Part shown: positions 17,018 to 25,793 of the stretch, piece by piece | How positions within the stretch are numbered: the first letter of the stretch is position 1 | How the letters are laid out: every line of letters begins with the position of its first letter | Source of the DNA: CAVVAL01 sp963742725 | GTDB lineage: Bacteria > Actinomycetota > Actinomycetes > Mycobacteriales > Cryptosporangiaceae | Assembly (NCBI GenBank): GCA_963742725.1 | Contig: CAVUMX010000003.1 | Coordinates: 2,518,452-2,582,451, forward strand | Reading direction: 5' to 3' | Length of the DNA: 64,000 nt | Position numbers and translations under genes: made by a program | Notes under the pieces: model-generated | Databases searched by the model: none | What the model was told of the DNA's origin: nothing | The model's input: the letters and a program-made list of their open reading frames with translations, nothing else

Positions 17018-17356
17018 CTAACTGGCGGCTTCGCGGGCGTCGATCAGCTCGTCCCAGTGCTCGGCCGCCCATTCGCACGCCACGTTCATCGGGTCGATCA
17101 TGCTCCGGCCCAGGTCGGTGAGTGCGTAGTCGACGCCCGTCCGGGTGATGATCCCGTCGCGTTCCAACGTGCGTAGCGACTTCGTCAGGACCTTCGCGGT
17201 GACGCCGCGCAGCGGGACGCGCAGCTCCGAGAAGCGCCGCGGCCCGCCTTCGAGGCAGCGGACGATCATGCCCGCCCACTTGTCCCCGATCTTGATCGGC
17301 GAGAGGCCGGACGGGCACACCGGGTCGAACATGTCCGGATCCAGTGGCTCCCTCAT
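17018..17356 (-). CDS. HxlR-family transcriptional regulator
   Basis: 112 residues with the HxlR winged helix: P-V-C-P-S-G-L-S-P-I-K-I-G-D-K-W-A, then R-F-S-E-L-R, G-V-T-A-K-V-L-T-K-S-L-R and L-E-R-D-G-I-I-T-R. A Cys near residue 14 is in the position of the redox/electrophile-sensing Cys of HypR/YodB-type members. It is divergent from the NAD(P)H-binding reductase at 17450, the classical target arrangement, so it probably represses that gene and itself until an electrophile or oxidant appears. Confidence 0.9.
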   Translation of the reverse strand: MREPLDPDMFDPVCPSGLSPIKIGDKWAGMIVRCLEGGPRRFSELRVPLRGVTAKVLTKSLRTLERDGIITRTGVDYALTDLGRSMIDPMNVACEWAAEHWDELIDAREAAS

Positions 17357-17365
17357 GGCCTCGAC

Positions 17366-17398
17366 GGTATCCGATCGGAAACCGGGCCCCTGGATACC
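17366..17398. promoter_or_regulatory. Inverted repeat operator candidate for the HxlR regulator
   Basis: GGTATCC (17366-17372) and its exact complement GGATACC (17392-17398) lie in the 93-base gap between the divergent starts, immediately upstream of the regulator's ATG. Position and symmetry suit a dimeric HxlR operator. Confidence 0.5.
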
Positions 17399-17449
17399 GT
17401 CCGGTACGTCGCCGGGGGGACGCCCCGGCACCAGACACGGGGTGGTCCG

Positions 17450-18256
17450 ATGGGCGAGATCGTGGTGTTCGGCGCGGGTGGCAGGGCCGGGCGGGCAGTA
17501 ACCGAGGAGGCGCTGCGGCGCGGTCACACGGTCACGGGGGCCGTCCGCGACCCGGCGAAGCACACCGCCGCGCCGGCCGCCGGCGCACCGGGCGCCAGGC
17601 CCGCGGCCGGAGCACCCGCCCCCGGCGCGCAGCTCGCGGCCGGTCCACCCGGCTCCGACGCCCGGCCCGCAGCTGGCGCACCTGGCTCCGGCGAGCCCGG
17701 GGTTCGGTTCGTCGCCGCCGACGTGACCGACGCCGCCCAGGTCGCGGCGGTGTCCGCCGGCCACGACGCCGCCGTCCATGCCGCCGCGAACCTCGCCGTA
17801 CCGCCCGGGGAGTTCTTCACCGGGGCGGCGAACGCGCTGGTCAGCGGCCTGGAGCAGGCGGGTGTCGGGCGGCTGGTCACGATCGGACTGGCATCCGCAC
17901 TGGCGACAGCGGACGGCACACCGCTCATGGACACGCCCGGCTACCCGCAGGAGTACCGCGCGTTCTACCTCGGCCACGCGGCGGGCGCCGACGCGCTCCA
18001 GACCGCCGCCACCACCGTGGACTGGCTGGTCCTCAGCCCCTCCGGCGACTTCCACGACGGCGACGTCCACGGCAGCGACTTCCACGACGGCAACTTCCAC
18101 GACCGCGACTTCCACGGCCGAGGGACCGGCGCGTACCGGATCGCGCCCGCCGACGCCGCGAGCCGGATCTCCTACGCCGACCTGGCGATCGCCGTCCTCG
18201 ACGAGATCGAGCGGCCGAAGCACCACCGCACGCACGTCGGCGTCGAGACGGCGTGA
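17450..18256 (+). CDS. NAD(P)H-binding atypical SDR with two repeat-expanded loops
   Basis: 268 residues. The N-terminal F-G-A-G-G-R-A-G-R dinucleotide motif and Rossmann pattern match the NmrA/YwnB-like atypical SDR group, cytoplasmic oxidoreductases or redox sensors. Two low-complexity insertions are unusual. Residues about 42-83 are built of A-A-G-A-P/P-G-S-type units. Residues about 200-223 are a tandem His-Asp run (D-F-H-D-G type) encoded by repeated GACTTCCACGAC units at 18049-18117. The start of the nitroreductase-like gene overlaps its stop (TGATG), so both are one transcription unit under HxlR control. Confidence 0.85.
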   Translation: MGEIVVFGAGGRAGRAVTEEALRRGHTVTGAVRDPAKHTAAPAAGAPGARPAAGAPAPGAQLAAGPPGSDARPAAGAPGSGEPGVRFVAADVTDAAQVAAVSAGHDAAVHAAANLAVPPGEFFTGAANALVSGLEQAGVGRLVTIGLASALATADGTPLMDTPGYPQEYRAFYLGHAAGADALQTAATTVDWLVLSPSGDFHDGDVHGSDFHDGNFHDRDFHGRGTGAYRIAPADAASRISYADLAIAVLDEIERPKHHRTHVGVETA

Positions 18257-18672
18257 TGGACAGCCCCCTTCCCTGGGTCGCGGACCACATCCGGCGGTTC
18301 CTCGAAACCGGCGGACGGCCACGGCCGGGCATCGACGACCTGCTGCTGACGACACGTGGCCGCAGGTCCGGCGAGGCCCGGCGGACCGCGCTCGTGTACG
18401 CGTGGGACGGCGACCGGTACATCCTCGCGGCGACCAACCGCGGTGCGGACCACCATCCGGCGTGGTACCGGAACCTCGTCGCCGACCCGTCGGTGACCAT
18501 CCAGGTCGGCACGGAGACGCACAGCGCGCTCGCCCGCACCGCCGACCCGGACGAGAAGCCGCGGCTGTGGCAGCTCATCGTCGACGCCATGCCGTCCTAC
18601 GCGGACTACGCGCGGGCGACGACCCGCGACATCCCGGTCGTAGTTGTCGAGCTACGCGCGGCGCTGCCGTGA
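18256..18672 (+). CDS. F420/deazaflavin-dependent nitroreductase-family protein
   Basis: 138 residues. The pattern L-L-L-T-T-R-G-R-R-S-G-E-A-R-R-T-A-L and W-Y-R-N-L-V-A-D-P-S-V-T-I-Q is that of the Ddn-like split-barrel family (DUF385), which uses reduced F420 or flavin in the cytoplasm or at the membrane. Translation is coupled to the upstream SDR through a TGATG overlap, pointing to a shared redox/detoxification role. The 3' end overlaps the opposing DUF2306 gene by 21 bases. Confidence 0.9.
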   Translation: MDSPLPWVADHIRRFLETGGRPRPGIDDLLLTTRGRRSGEARRTALVYAWDGDRYILAATNRGADHHPAWYRNLVADPSVTIQVGTETHSALARTADPDEKPRLWQLIVDAMPSYADYARATTRDIPVVVVELRAALP

Positions 18673-19356
18673 CACGTCCCGCTCCAGCCACCACTCGGCG
18701 AACAGCAGCGTGGTGGTCCAGCCGAGCCAGGTCGTGATGCCGGCGATCGTCCAGCTCAGCATCTGCTCGCTGCCGTCAAAGGTCGTATCCAGCTGCGGTT
18801 CGAAGATGAGGTAGATGACCACGCCCCAGATCCGGTTGGTGATGATCGACGCGGTCAGCGCGAAGCTGCGGATCATCCAGCGCCGGTGCTGGACGTACCG
18901 GCGGCGCCGCGCCATCCGGTACCCGGTGACCGTGAACGCCAGCCACAGCAGGGCCAGGAGGACGTTGCTCACCCGGGCCACCGGACCGAACGGGGTGTTC
19001 ACGGCGACGTACAGGGCCAGGGTGCCGGCCGGTAATACACCGGCGAAGACGTAGATCCGGCCGGTGACGCGGTGCGCGGCCGGGTACCGCTGGCGGAACC
19101 AGGGCCAGACCTGGAGGCACGCCGTGAGCAGCGCGACCGAGCCGAACAGGACGTGCCCGACCAGCACCGCGTAGTGGCCGGCGACGCCGTCAGGCGCCGG
19201 GACCCTCGACTGCGACGCGTCCATCGACAGGTACGGGGGCAGGGAGAACGCGACGAACACGATCGCGATCACCATCAGCGGGGCGATCCAGGGGCGCTTC
19301 CACCAGCGAACTCTCTTCGCCGCGCCGCGCGCGGGCCGTTCGGTCGTCGCCGTCAT
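18652..19356 (-). CDS. DUF2306 multi-pass membrane protein
   Basis: 234 residues; the ATG at 19356 follows GAGGAGA. Several hydrophobic helices alternate with short loops, with the DUF2306 pattern G-R-I-Y-V-F-A-G-V-L-P-A-G, Y-V-Q-H-R-R-W-M-I-R-S-F-A-L and N-R-I-W. The conserved histidines could bind heme or metal. It is divergent from a TetR regulator across an operator-rich 128-base gap and is the likely target of that repressor. Function of the family is unestablished. Confidence 0.85.
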   Translation of the reverse strand: MTATTERPARGAAKRVRWWKRPWIAPLMVIAIVFVAFSLPPYLSMDASQSRVPAPDGVAGHYAVLVGHVLFGSVALLTACLQVWPWFRQRYPAAHRVTGRIYVFAGVLPAGTLALYVAVNTPFGPVARVSNVLLALLWLAFTVTGYRMARRRRYVQHRRWMIRSFALTASIITNRIWGVVIYLIFEPQLDTTFDGSEQMLSWTIAGITTWLGWTTTLLFAEWWLERDVSRQRRA

Positions 19357-19404
19357 CAGACGTTCTCCTCGGTCGTGGTGGCCGCGGCAGGCCGGCGCCG
19401 CGCG

Positions 19405-19457
19405 GCGTATGGCATACGCACAAGCGTATAGCCTACGCACTGCGTGCGGTATACGCT
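19405..19457. promoter_or_regulatory. TetR operator cluster, at least four GCGTAT(A) half-sites
   Basis: GCGTATG-G-CATACGC (19405-19419) is a perfect 15-bp palindrome. It overlaps ATACGC-acaa-GCGTAT (19414-19429). AGCGTATA (19423-19430) pairs with TATACGCT (19450-19457). The array sits between DUF2306 and its divergent TetR gene, so one repressor should control both. Confidence 0.75.
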
Positions 19458-19484
19458 TTGCGCGGACCGGCAAGGGGAGATCAG

Positions 19485-20183
19485 ATGGGCGACGAGCTAC
19501 CGCGCAGCCTCGAACTGCTGTGGCGTCCGCAGGACCGGCGGCGGCGCGGACCGGCGCAGGCGCTCACGCTCGACCGCATCGTCACGGCCGCGATCGAGAT
19601 CGCCGACGAGGACGGGCTGCCGGCGCTGTCCATGGCCCGGCTGGCCGAGCGGCTCGGCTCCGCCCCCATGTCGCTGTACCGGCACATCGCCAACAAGGAC
19701 GAACTGCAGGTGTTCATGATGAACGCCGCACCCGGCGAGCCGCCCGCCATCGCCGACGGTCCCTGGCGTGCCGCCCTGGAACAGTGGGCCCGCGCGCTCC
19801 GGGACGTCTACCTGCGGCACCCGTGGATCCTGCAGGTCACGCTCGGCCGCCCGCCGCTGGAACCCAACCAGCTCGCCTGGCTCGACCGCGGCCTCGGCAC
19901 CTTGACGGCCACGAACCTGACCCACGGCCAGCGGATGTCGGTGGTGATGCTGGTGCTCAACTTCGTCCGCGGCGACGCCGGTGTCGCCGTCCTCCTCCAG
20001 GACGGCGGCGACCCGCAGGAGATGGAGACCTGGTACTGGCAGACGCTCGCCGCCCTGGTCGAGCCCGACCGGTTCCCCGCCCTCGCCGAGCTGATCGCCC
20101 ACGCCGACGGCCAGGACCCGCCCGACTTCGACTTCGGCCTCGCCCGCATCCTCGACGGCGTCACCTCACTTATCCAGGCGTAG
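19485..20183 (+). CDS. TetR-family repressor (TetR_C-like)
   Basis: 232 residues; ATG after AAGGGGAGA. The N-terminal helix-turn-helix is L-T-L-D-R-I-V-T-A-A-I-E-I-A-D-E-D-G to L-Y-R-H-I-A-N-K-D-E-L, and the C-terminal half (W-R-A-A-L-E-Q-W-A-R-A-L-R) resembles the TetR C-terminal ligand domain. The array of half-sites just upstream indicates autoregulation and repression of the divergent DUF2306 gene. The inducer is unknown. Confidence 0.92.
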   Translation: MGDELPRSLELLWRPQDRRRRGPAQALTLDRIVTAAIEIADEDGLPALSMARLAERLGSAPMSLYRHIANKDELQVFMMNAAPGEPPAIADGPWRAALEQWARALRDVYLRHPWILQVTLGRPPLEPNQLAWLDRGLGTLTATNLTHGQRMSVVMLVLNFVRGDAGVAVLLQDGGDPQEMETWYWQTLAALVEPDRFPALAELIAHADGQDPPDFDFGLARILDGVTSLIQA

Positions 20184-20186
20184 CAC

Positions 20187-21218
20187 TCATCCAGCGCTGA
20201 GTTGTTCCCCCAGGTCGGTGCGGAGGTAGCGGAGGCGCCGGCCGACGCGTTCGGCGACGACGAGGCCCGCGTCCCGCAGTGTCGTCAGGTGGTGCGAGGC
20301 AGTAGCGGGCGCCAGGCTCAGCGCGGTCGCCACCTCGCCCGTGCTGGCCGGCACCGCGAGCAGGATCAACACCGCCGCCCGGGTCGGCCCCAGCAACGCC
20401 GCCAGCGCGGCGGGCGCCTCAACGCGCCGCTCCCCCAGGCCGCTGTCGCCGCCCGCCGAACCCACGCCGCCCGCCGAACCCGGGCGGCCCCCAGCAGGCG
20501 CCGAACCCAAGCCGCCGTAACCGCGCGGCGGGTACCAGAGTGCGCGTCCGGTCGGGGATTCGGTCATGGTGTGGACCGTCGGTCCGGCGAACGCCGCTGG
20601 AAGCAGCGCGAGCGGGTGCCCGTCCAGACCCCAGTGCCGGTCCTTCGCGGACCCGATCCGGATCGCCGACCCGTCCCAGCCCAGGTCGGGGTGGAGCCCG
20701 GCGAACAGCGCCGCCGGGCCCCGGCCGGCCGCCGCCAACGCCCGGCGCGCGATCTCGCCCTCGACCACGGCACGCAGGCGCGCCCAGTCCGGGGCGAGCG
20801 CGACCGCGAAGTACCGCCGCACCTGCCGGATCAGTTCGGCCAGCCCAGCGGCCGGGTCGGTGCCGAACCGGACGATCTCCGGCGGCGCCGCGTGCCCGGC
20901 CCACGCCGCGTCGACCTCGGCGGCGACCCGGTCGAGGGGGGTCTCGGCGAGCACGCGCAGTTCGTCGTCCAGGCTCGGCCGGGCCACCGACGGCACGGGC
21001 GTCAGGAAGTCCGGCACGTAACAGGCCGGCCCGGACACGACCGCGAGGAACGTCGCCAGCCCGCCGATCCGTGGCTCGACCCGGGCCCGCCACGCGCCGT
21101 ACATCCAGTACCGCGCCGGGTCGTGCAGCGCGAACGCGCTGGTCACCACCTCGACCATCGGCGAGTGCGCGAACCTGAGCCCGACCAGGTCAGCCGGCGT
21201 GAACTCGATCTGCAGCAC
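20187..21218 (-). CDS. ArsR-type winged-helix regulator with long N-terminal domain
   Basis: 343 residues. The C-terminal 70 residues are an ArsR helix-turn-helix (T-R-A-A-V-L-I-L-L, then S-L-A-P-A-T-A-S-H-H-L-T-T-L-R-D-A-G-L-V). The N-terminal 250 residues match the DUF5937-like sensor half common in such actinomycete regulators. A Gly/Ser/Pro-rich linker with near-repeated G-S-A-G-G units (20440-20520) joins the halves. The GTG at 21218 is the best start; there is no strong ribosome site and translation may be leaderless. Divergent from the aldo/keto reductase, its likely target. Confidence 0.8.
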   Translation of the reverse strand: MLQIEFTPADLVGLRFAHSPMVEVVTSAFALHDPARYWMYGAWRARVEPRIGGLATFLAVVSGPACYVPDFLTPVPSVARPSLDDELRVLAETPLDRVAAEVDAAWAGHAAPPEIVRFGTDPAAGLAELIRQVRRYFAVALAPDWARLRAVVEGEIARRALAAAGRGPAALFAGLHPDLGWDGSAIRIGSAKDRHWGLDGHPLALLPAAFAGPTVHTMTESPTGRALWYPPRGYGGLGSAPAGGRPGSAGGVGSAGGDSGLGERRVEAPAALAALLGPTRAAVLILLAVPASTGEVATALSLAPATASHHLTTLRDAGLVVAERVGRRLRYLRTDLGEQLSAG

Positions 21219-21226
21219 CGGAGTAT

Positions 21227-21243
21227 TCGAACACAGTCGAACA
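21227..21243. promoter_or_regulatory. Direct repeat TCGAACA between ArsR-like gene and AKR
   Basis: Two TCGAACA copies (21227-21233, 21237-21243) spaced exactly 10 bp, one helical turn, lie just upstream of the regulator's start. A candidate operator for the divergent pair. Confidence 0.45.
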
Positions 21244-21281
21244 ACAGGGCCGCCGCCACCGGCGCACCTACCGTCCCGGCC

Positions 21282-22259
21282 ATGGACTACACCTACCTCG
21301 GCCGCACCGGCCTGCGCGTCAGCCGCCTCTGCCTCGGCACCATGAACTTCGGCTGGCAGATCGACGAGGCGGCCAGCCACGCCGTCCTCGACAGGGCGGT
21401 CGACGAGGGCATGAACTTCGTCGACACGGCCAACATGTACGGCCGCGAGGACGGCGACGGCCTCAGCGAGCGCTACATCGGCAGCTGGTTCGACGCCCGC
21501 GGACAGCGCGACCGGATCGTCCTGGCCACCAAGGTGTACGCCCCGATGACCGACTGGCCGAACGACGGCGGCCTCTCCGCCCGCCACATCATCGCCTCGT
21601 GCGAGGCGTCGCTCCGCCGGCTCAACACCGACTGGATCGACCTGTTCCAGATGCACCACATCCAGCGGGACACGCCGTGGGAGGAGATCTGGCAGGCCAT
21701 GGACGTCCTGGTCACGCAGGGCAAGATCCGCTACGTCGGCTCGTCGAACTTCGCCGGCTGGCACCTGGCCACCGCGCAGGCGGCCGCCAACCTCCTCGGG
21801 CTGGTCTCCGAGCAGTGCAAGTACAACCTGGCGGTGCGGCACGCCGAGCTGGAGGTCATCCCGGCCGCGCGGGCGCTCGGCATCGGGATCCTCCCGTACT
21901 CGCCGCTGCAGAAGGGCGTCCTGTCCGGGGCGCTGCGCAAGCAACGGGACGGCGTCGCCGGCCGCACCACGTCCCACGATCTGTCCCTCGACCTGCTGGC
22001 GCGGATCCGTCCGGCCGTCGAGGGCTTCGAAAAGCTTTCAGCGGACGTCGGGCACGAACCGACGACCGTCGCGCTGGCGTGGCTCCTGTCGCGGGAGGGG
22101 GTGACCGCCACGGTCATCGGCCCGCGGACACCGGAACAGTTCGACCTGGCGCTCGCGGCCCTGGGCACCGAACTGTCCACCGACACCCTGGCCCAGCTGG
22201 ACGAGCTTTTCCCGCCGATCGGCAACGGCGGCCCGACCCCGGAGGCGTGGGCCTGGTGA
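21282..22259 (+). CDS. Aldo/keto reductase (NADPH-dependent)
   Basis: 325 residues forming a TIM barrel. The catalytic tetrad is intact: Asp48 and Tyr53 in F-V-D-T-A-N-M-Y-G, Lys84 in A-T-K-V and His125 in Q-M-H-H. A C-terminal NADP site includes V-I-G-P-R-T-P-E-Q-F. It belongs to the YajO/Tas-like group acting on aldehydes or sugar-type substrates in the cytoplasm. It is divergent from an ArsR-like regulator across a 63-base gap with direct repeats. Confidence 0.93.
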   Translation: MDYTYLGRTGLRVSRLCLGTMNFGWQIDEAASHAVLDRAVDEGMNFVDTANMYGREDGDGLSERYIGSWFDARGQRDRIVLATKVYAPMTDWPNDGGLSARHIIASCEASLRRLNTDWIDLFQMHHIQRDTPWEEIWQAMDVLVTQGKIRYVGSSNFAGWHLATAQAAANLLGLVSEQCKYNLAVRHAELEVIPAARALGIGILPYSPLQKGVLSGALRKQRDGVAGRTTSHDLSLDLLARIRPAVEGFEKLSADVGHEPTTVALAWLLSREGVTATVIGPRTPEQFDLALAALGTELSTDTLAQLDELFPPIGNGGPTPEAWAW

Positions 22260-22326
22260 CGACGTTGCCCTGATTGCTGCCCGTCCGGCCAGGCGCCCGA
22301 GCCGTTCCGGCGTCGACCATGGACGG

Positions 22327-25300
22327 ATGGCGCGCGGCCACGACCATGACGTCTCCCGCTCGGACGAGCGCGGGCAACGCGCACGGCCTGCCGCCACGGG
22401 CGACGACCGGGCGGAACGGCGGCCGCTCGCCGCCCCGCGGGACGCGCGCTCGGTGCTCGCGCTCCAGTCCGCCGCCGGGCAGCGGGCGGTCGCGCAGCTT
22501 CTCCATGTCCAGCGCGCGCCGGACGATGCGCCCGGTGGGCAGACGGCAACTCCCGCCGCTGCCACGGCCACCACAGCGCCGGCCGCCGTGGCCGCGCCCG
22601 CACAAGCGCCCGCCGCTCCCCCACCACCCGCTGCGGCGCCGTCCGCGGCACCATCCACCGCGCCCGCTGCGAGCCCACCCGCGCCGGCTCCGCGCGCCGC
22701 TGCCGGTCCGGCGCCGGCGCCGGCGGGCGGCACGTTGCCCGGGCTCCAGGAACGGGCCGGCGCGCGACGGCAGGCCGTCCAGCAGTCCGGCGCCGAGCGC
22801 AAGGCCCAGGTGCGTGCCTCGGCGACGGCGGCCGCCGCCCAGCTGACCGCCACGGCCGCGCAGCAACGGGCGCACAGCGTCCAGTCGCTGACGGCGGCCA
22901 TCGACCAGGTCCAGACGGCGTTCACCAGCGCGCAGGAGACGATCGACGCCCAGCGCCGCGCCAAACTGGACGCGGTCACCGGCGCCGCGACGACCCGCCG
23001 GGGCGACCTCAACCGCATCGTCGACGGCCACAAGCGCGCCCTGGCCGAAGCCGCCGAGACAGCCGCCGGAGCCGCGGGCCAGGCGGGCACGGATGAAGCA
23101 GCCCGAGCCACCCGGGAGTCCGCGGCCAAGGCCGCGCGTGCCCGCGCGATCGGCGAGGAGAAGGTCACCCGGTACCGCGGCTACGACCGGGCCAACCGGA
23201 TCGCCCGGGTCGCGAGGGAGATGGCCGGCGAGGCGGCCGGTCAGATGGGCACGGAGGCCAGGGAGGTCGCGGCCGCGGTCCAGAAGGACGCGCGGGACAT
23301 GGCCGCGAAGTTCCGCCGGGAGGCGCGGGACGGCGGCGCGAAGTTCGAGGACGCCCGTACGGCCGCGAGGAGGAAGATCGACGAGGAGGAACGGAAGGCC
23401 GTCGAGGGGATCAACAAGTCGGCGACCGACGCGATCACGGGACTGCGCGGCCAGCGGGACCGTCTGACCGGGCAACTCCGCACCGTGCGCGACGCCGCCG
23501 CCGGACAGCTGACCCAGCTCGGCGGTGCCGCGGCCCGCGGTATGGCCACGCAGGCCACCCGGGCCGAGCAGGCCCTGGACGCCCAGTCCCAGGCGGCCGA
23601 GGAGTCCATCGACCAGTTCTGCGTCGACGTCTCCCAGCAGGTTCCGGGTGTGCCGGCGTCGGCGGCCGGTCAGGTCGTCGACGAGGCCGACGCGCAGCTC
23701 GGCAGCTCGCTGGGCGAGTTCGACAGCGCGCAGGCCGGCCAGGTCGCCGAGACCGACGCGGCGTTCCAGACCGGAGCCGCGGACGGCCAGCAGCGCATCA
23801 CCGGCGGCGTGACCCAGCTGATCGGACCGCTCACCGGCACCGCCGCCACGTTCGAGACCACGGCCGCGGACGCGTCCAGCACCACGAGCGATGCCATCGG
23901 CCGGCTCGCCACCACGGCCACCGGCGGGATGGAGACGGCGACCACCGACGTCGACACCAAGCTCGGCCAGGCCGTCACCGACAGCAGGACCAGGTGGGAC
24001 GGCCAGCTCGGCGAAGGCACCCGCCAGATGACCAGGAAGGTGAACGACGCCCTCGCCGCGCAGGACAGGGCACTGGCCGGACTGGGCGGGAAGATCTCCG
24101 ACAAGGCGGAGGAGATCGAGCACGAGAGCTGGTGGGACCGCGCCCTGAGCTTCGTCGGCGGCGTCATCGCCGGCTTCTTCCTGGAGCTGTGGGACCTGGT
24201 CAAGGGTCTGCTGCTGGTACTGCTCGTGATCCTGGCGATCGTCGTCGTGATCGCGCTGATCGTCGTGGTGATCCTCCTGGCGGTGAAGGGCCTCGCGGGC
24301 ATCGCCGTGGCGCTGGCGTTCCTCGCCGCCGTGGCCGCCATCGCCAAGGTCGCGCTGATCGTCCTCGCGGTGATCGGCGTGGTCGTCGTCGTGGTCATGG
24401 TCGGCTGGCGGCTGTACCAGGCGTGGTCGCGCGACGACCTCTCCGACTACGAGCGCGGCAAGCTGGTCGGCCGCTCGATCACCGACGTCCTGTCGCTCCT
24501 CGTCCCCGGCCGGGTGCTGGCGCGGCTGCGCGGCTGGGTGCGCATGCGGCAGCTCGCGCGGTCCGTCGGCGGGCAGGCCCGGCTCGCGAGGCTCCTCGTC
24601 TGGGCCAACGGTGACCTGGTCGCGATCGAACGGATCGCCGGCGAGCTGAACCGCCTCGACGACTTCGAGGTCCTGCTCACCCGGACCGCGAGCCTCGACG
24701 AGTTCCTGGCGTTGCGCCGGCTGTGCAACGGGGACATCGCGCTGGCCATCCGCATGCTGCGGCACGGGACCGCCGCCGAACTCATCCCCGCGATCGCCGA
24801 GTTCGGCGGCGACGTCGTCCTGCTGGACCGGCTGGCGACCGAGCTGAACGGTCTGGCCGCCGCCCGGCGGGTGCTCACGATGGCCGGCGGCGACGTGGCG
24901 CGGTTGCGGCGGTGGATCCAGTTCTTCGAGGGCGCGGGCCCGATGGAGGCGATGTTCCAGCAGGTCGGCCGGGACGCGGGTCTGCTGGACGACCTCGTCA
25001 CCCGCACCGCCAACCGGGCGGAACTCACCCGGCTGATCGCACGGTTGCGCGGCAACGCGCCGGCGCTGCGCGACCTGCTGCTGCTCACGGACGACGTCCC
25101 GCAGCTCGACCGCATGTTGACGATGATGGCCAACGACGGGGTGGAGCTCCGCAGGCTGCTCACGCTCGCGGGTGGACGGCCGGCGGCGGCCACCGTCGAG
25201 CAACTCATGATCCTCACCAGATCCGAGGGCCGGGCCGTCGCCAACATCCAGGCCATCCTGGACCGGGCCGCGGGGAACGTCGCCGAACTCGCCCGGATAC

Positions 25301-25782
25301 TGGGGATCGCCCGCCGGTTCGCCGGCCGGATGCCTCCCGGGCAGACGACGATTCCCGCCCCGCCGTACACCGGCGCCCGGATCGACCACGCGCTCGACGG
25401 CCACACGTACGCGTTCTTCAACTTCGCTCGGGTGACCGCCCAGGGCAAGACGTTCTGGCCACCCGGCAGCGCCGGCGACACCCTCGCGCGCGTCCAGGCG
25501 GACATGCAGCACGTGCTCACCACCCTGCGGACTCCCGGCGCCGCCGTGACCAGGGCCCAGAACGGCGCGGCGGTGGTCACTCCGACGCACGTGGTGCCGC
25601 CGGCGGTCGCCCCGGGCGCTGGCCAGGTACGCGGGCCTGTGCACGTCGGGCCGTTCCAGTTCGGCACGCGCGGAGCGGCGCCGCACGAGGGGTTCCAGTT
25701 CTTCCCGCGTCCAGGTCCCGGGTTCGAGCACCACCCCGAGCCTCTGCTCCGGGCGATCGAACAGATCATGGCCGTTCTCTAG
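22327..25782 (+). CDS. Giant multidomain toxin-like protein with LQ..AG..AV leader
   Basis: 1151 residues. Residues 43-59 read V-L-A-L-Q-S-A-A-G-Q-R-A-V-A-Q-L-L, the leader found in proteins loaded into or tied to extracellular contractile injection systems (DUF4157-type). A Pro/Ala-rich stretch (70-140) and about 450 residues of Ala/Arg/Glu coiled coil follow. A hydrophobic block of four to five helices spans about 602-700, and repeated L-rich helical units about 720-1010. The last 125 residues form a compact domain starting R-I-D-H-A-L-D-G-H-T-Y with F-W-P-P-G-S, reminiscent of BECR-fold RNase toxins. No signal peptide. The neighbouring small gene looks like an immunity gene. Injection-system loading and toxicity are inference. 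Confidence 0.75.
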   Translation: MARGHDHDVSRSDERGQRARPAATGDDRAERRPLAAPRDARSVLALQSAAGQRAVAQLLHVQRAPDDAPGGQTATPAAATATTAPAAVAAPAQAPAAPPPPAAAPSAAPSTAPAASPPAPAPRAAAGPAPAPAGGTLPGLQERAGARRQAVQQSGAERKAQVRASATAAAAQLTATAAQQRAHSVQSLTAAIDQVQTAFTSAQETIDAQRRAKLDAVTGAATTRRGDLNRIVDGHKRALAEAAETAAGAAGQAGTDEAARATRESAAKAARARAIGEEKVTRYRGYDRANRIARVAREMAGEAAGQMGTEAREVAAAVQKDARDMAAKFRREARDGGAKFEDARTAARRKIDEEERKAVEGINKSATDAITGLRGQRDRLTGQLRTVRDAAAGQLTQLGGAAARGMATQATRAEQALDAQSQAAEESIDQFCVDVSQQVPGVPASAAGQVVDEADAQLGSSLGEFDSAQAGQVAETDAAFQTGAADGQQRITGGVTQLIGPLTGTAATFETTAADASSTTSDAIGRLATTATGGMETATTDVDTKLGQAVTDSRTRWDGQLGEGTRQMTRKVNDALAAQDRALAGLGGKISDKAEEIEHESWWDRALSFVGGVIAGFFLELWDLVKGLLLVLLVILAIVVVIALIVVVILLAVKGLAGIAVALAFLAAVAAIAKVALIVLAVIGVVVVVVMVGWRLYQAWSRDDLSDYERGKLVGRSITDVLSLLVPGRVLARLRGWVRMRQLARSVGGQARLARLLVWANGDLVAIERIAGELNRLDDFEVLLTRTASLDEFLALRRLCNGDIALAIRMLRHGTAAELIPAIAEFGGDVVLLDRLATELNGLAAARRVLTMAGGDVARLRRWIQFFEGAGPMEAMFQQVGRDAGLLDDLVTRTANRAELTRLIARLRGNAPALRDLLLLTDDVPQLDRMLTMMANDGVELRRLLTLAGGRPAAATVEQLMILTRSEGRAVANIQAILDRAAGNVAELARILGIARRFAGRMPPGQTTIPAPPYTGARIDHALDGHTYAFFNFARVTAQGKTFWPPGSAGDTLARVQADMQHVLTTLRTPGAAVTRAQNGAAVVTPTHVVPPAVAPGAGQVRGPVHVGPFQFGTRGAAPHEGFQFFPRPGPGFEHHPEPLLRAIEQIMAVL

Positions 25783-25793
25783 GATGGTGGACC

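Noticed and set aside
22114..25734. A 1200-codon open frame opposite the large toxin-like gene
   Set aside because: Its composition is a shadow of the plus-strand codon bias, with no domain or start context; the plus-strand frame has the leader motif and coupled downstream gene.
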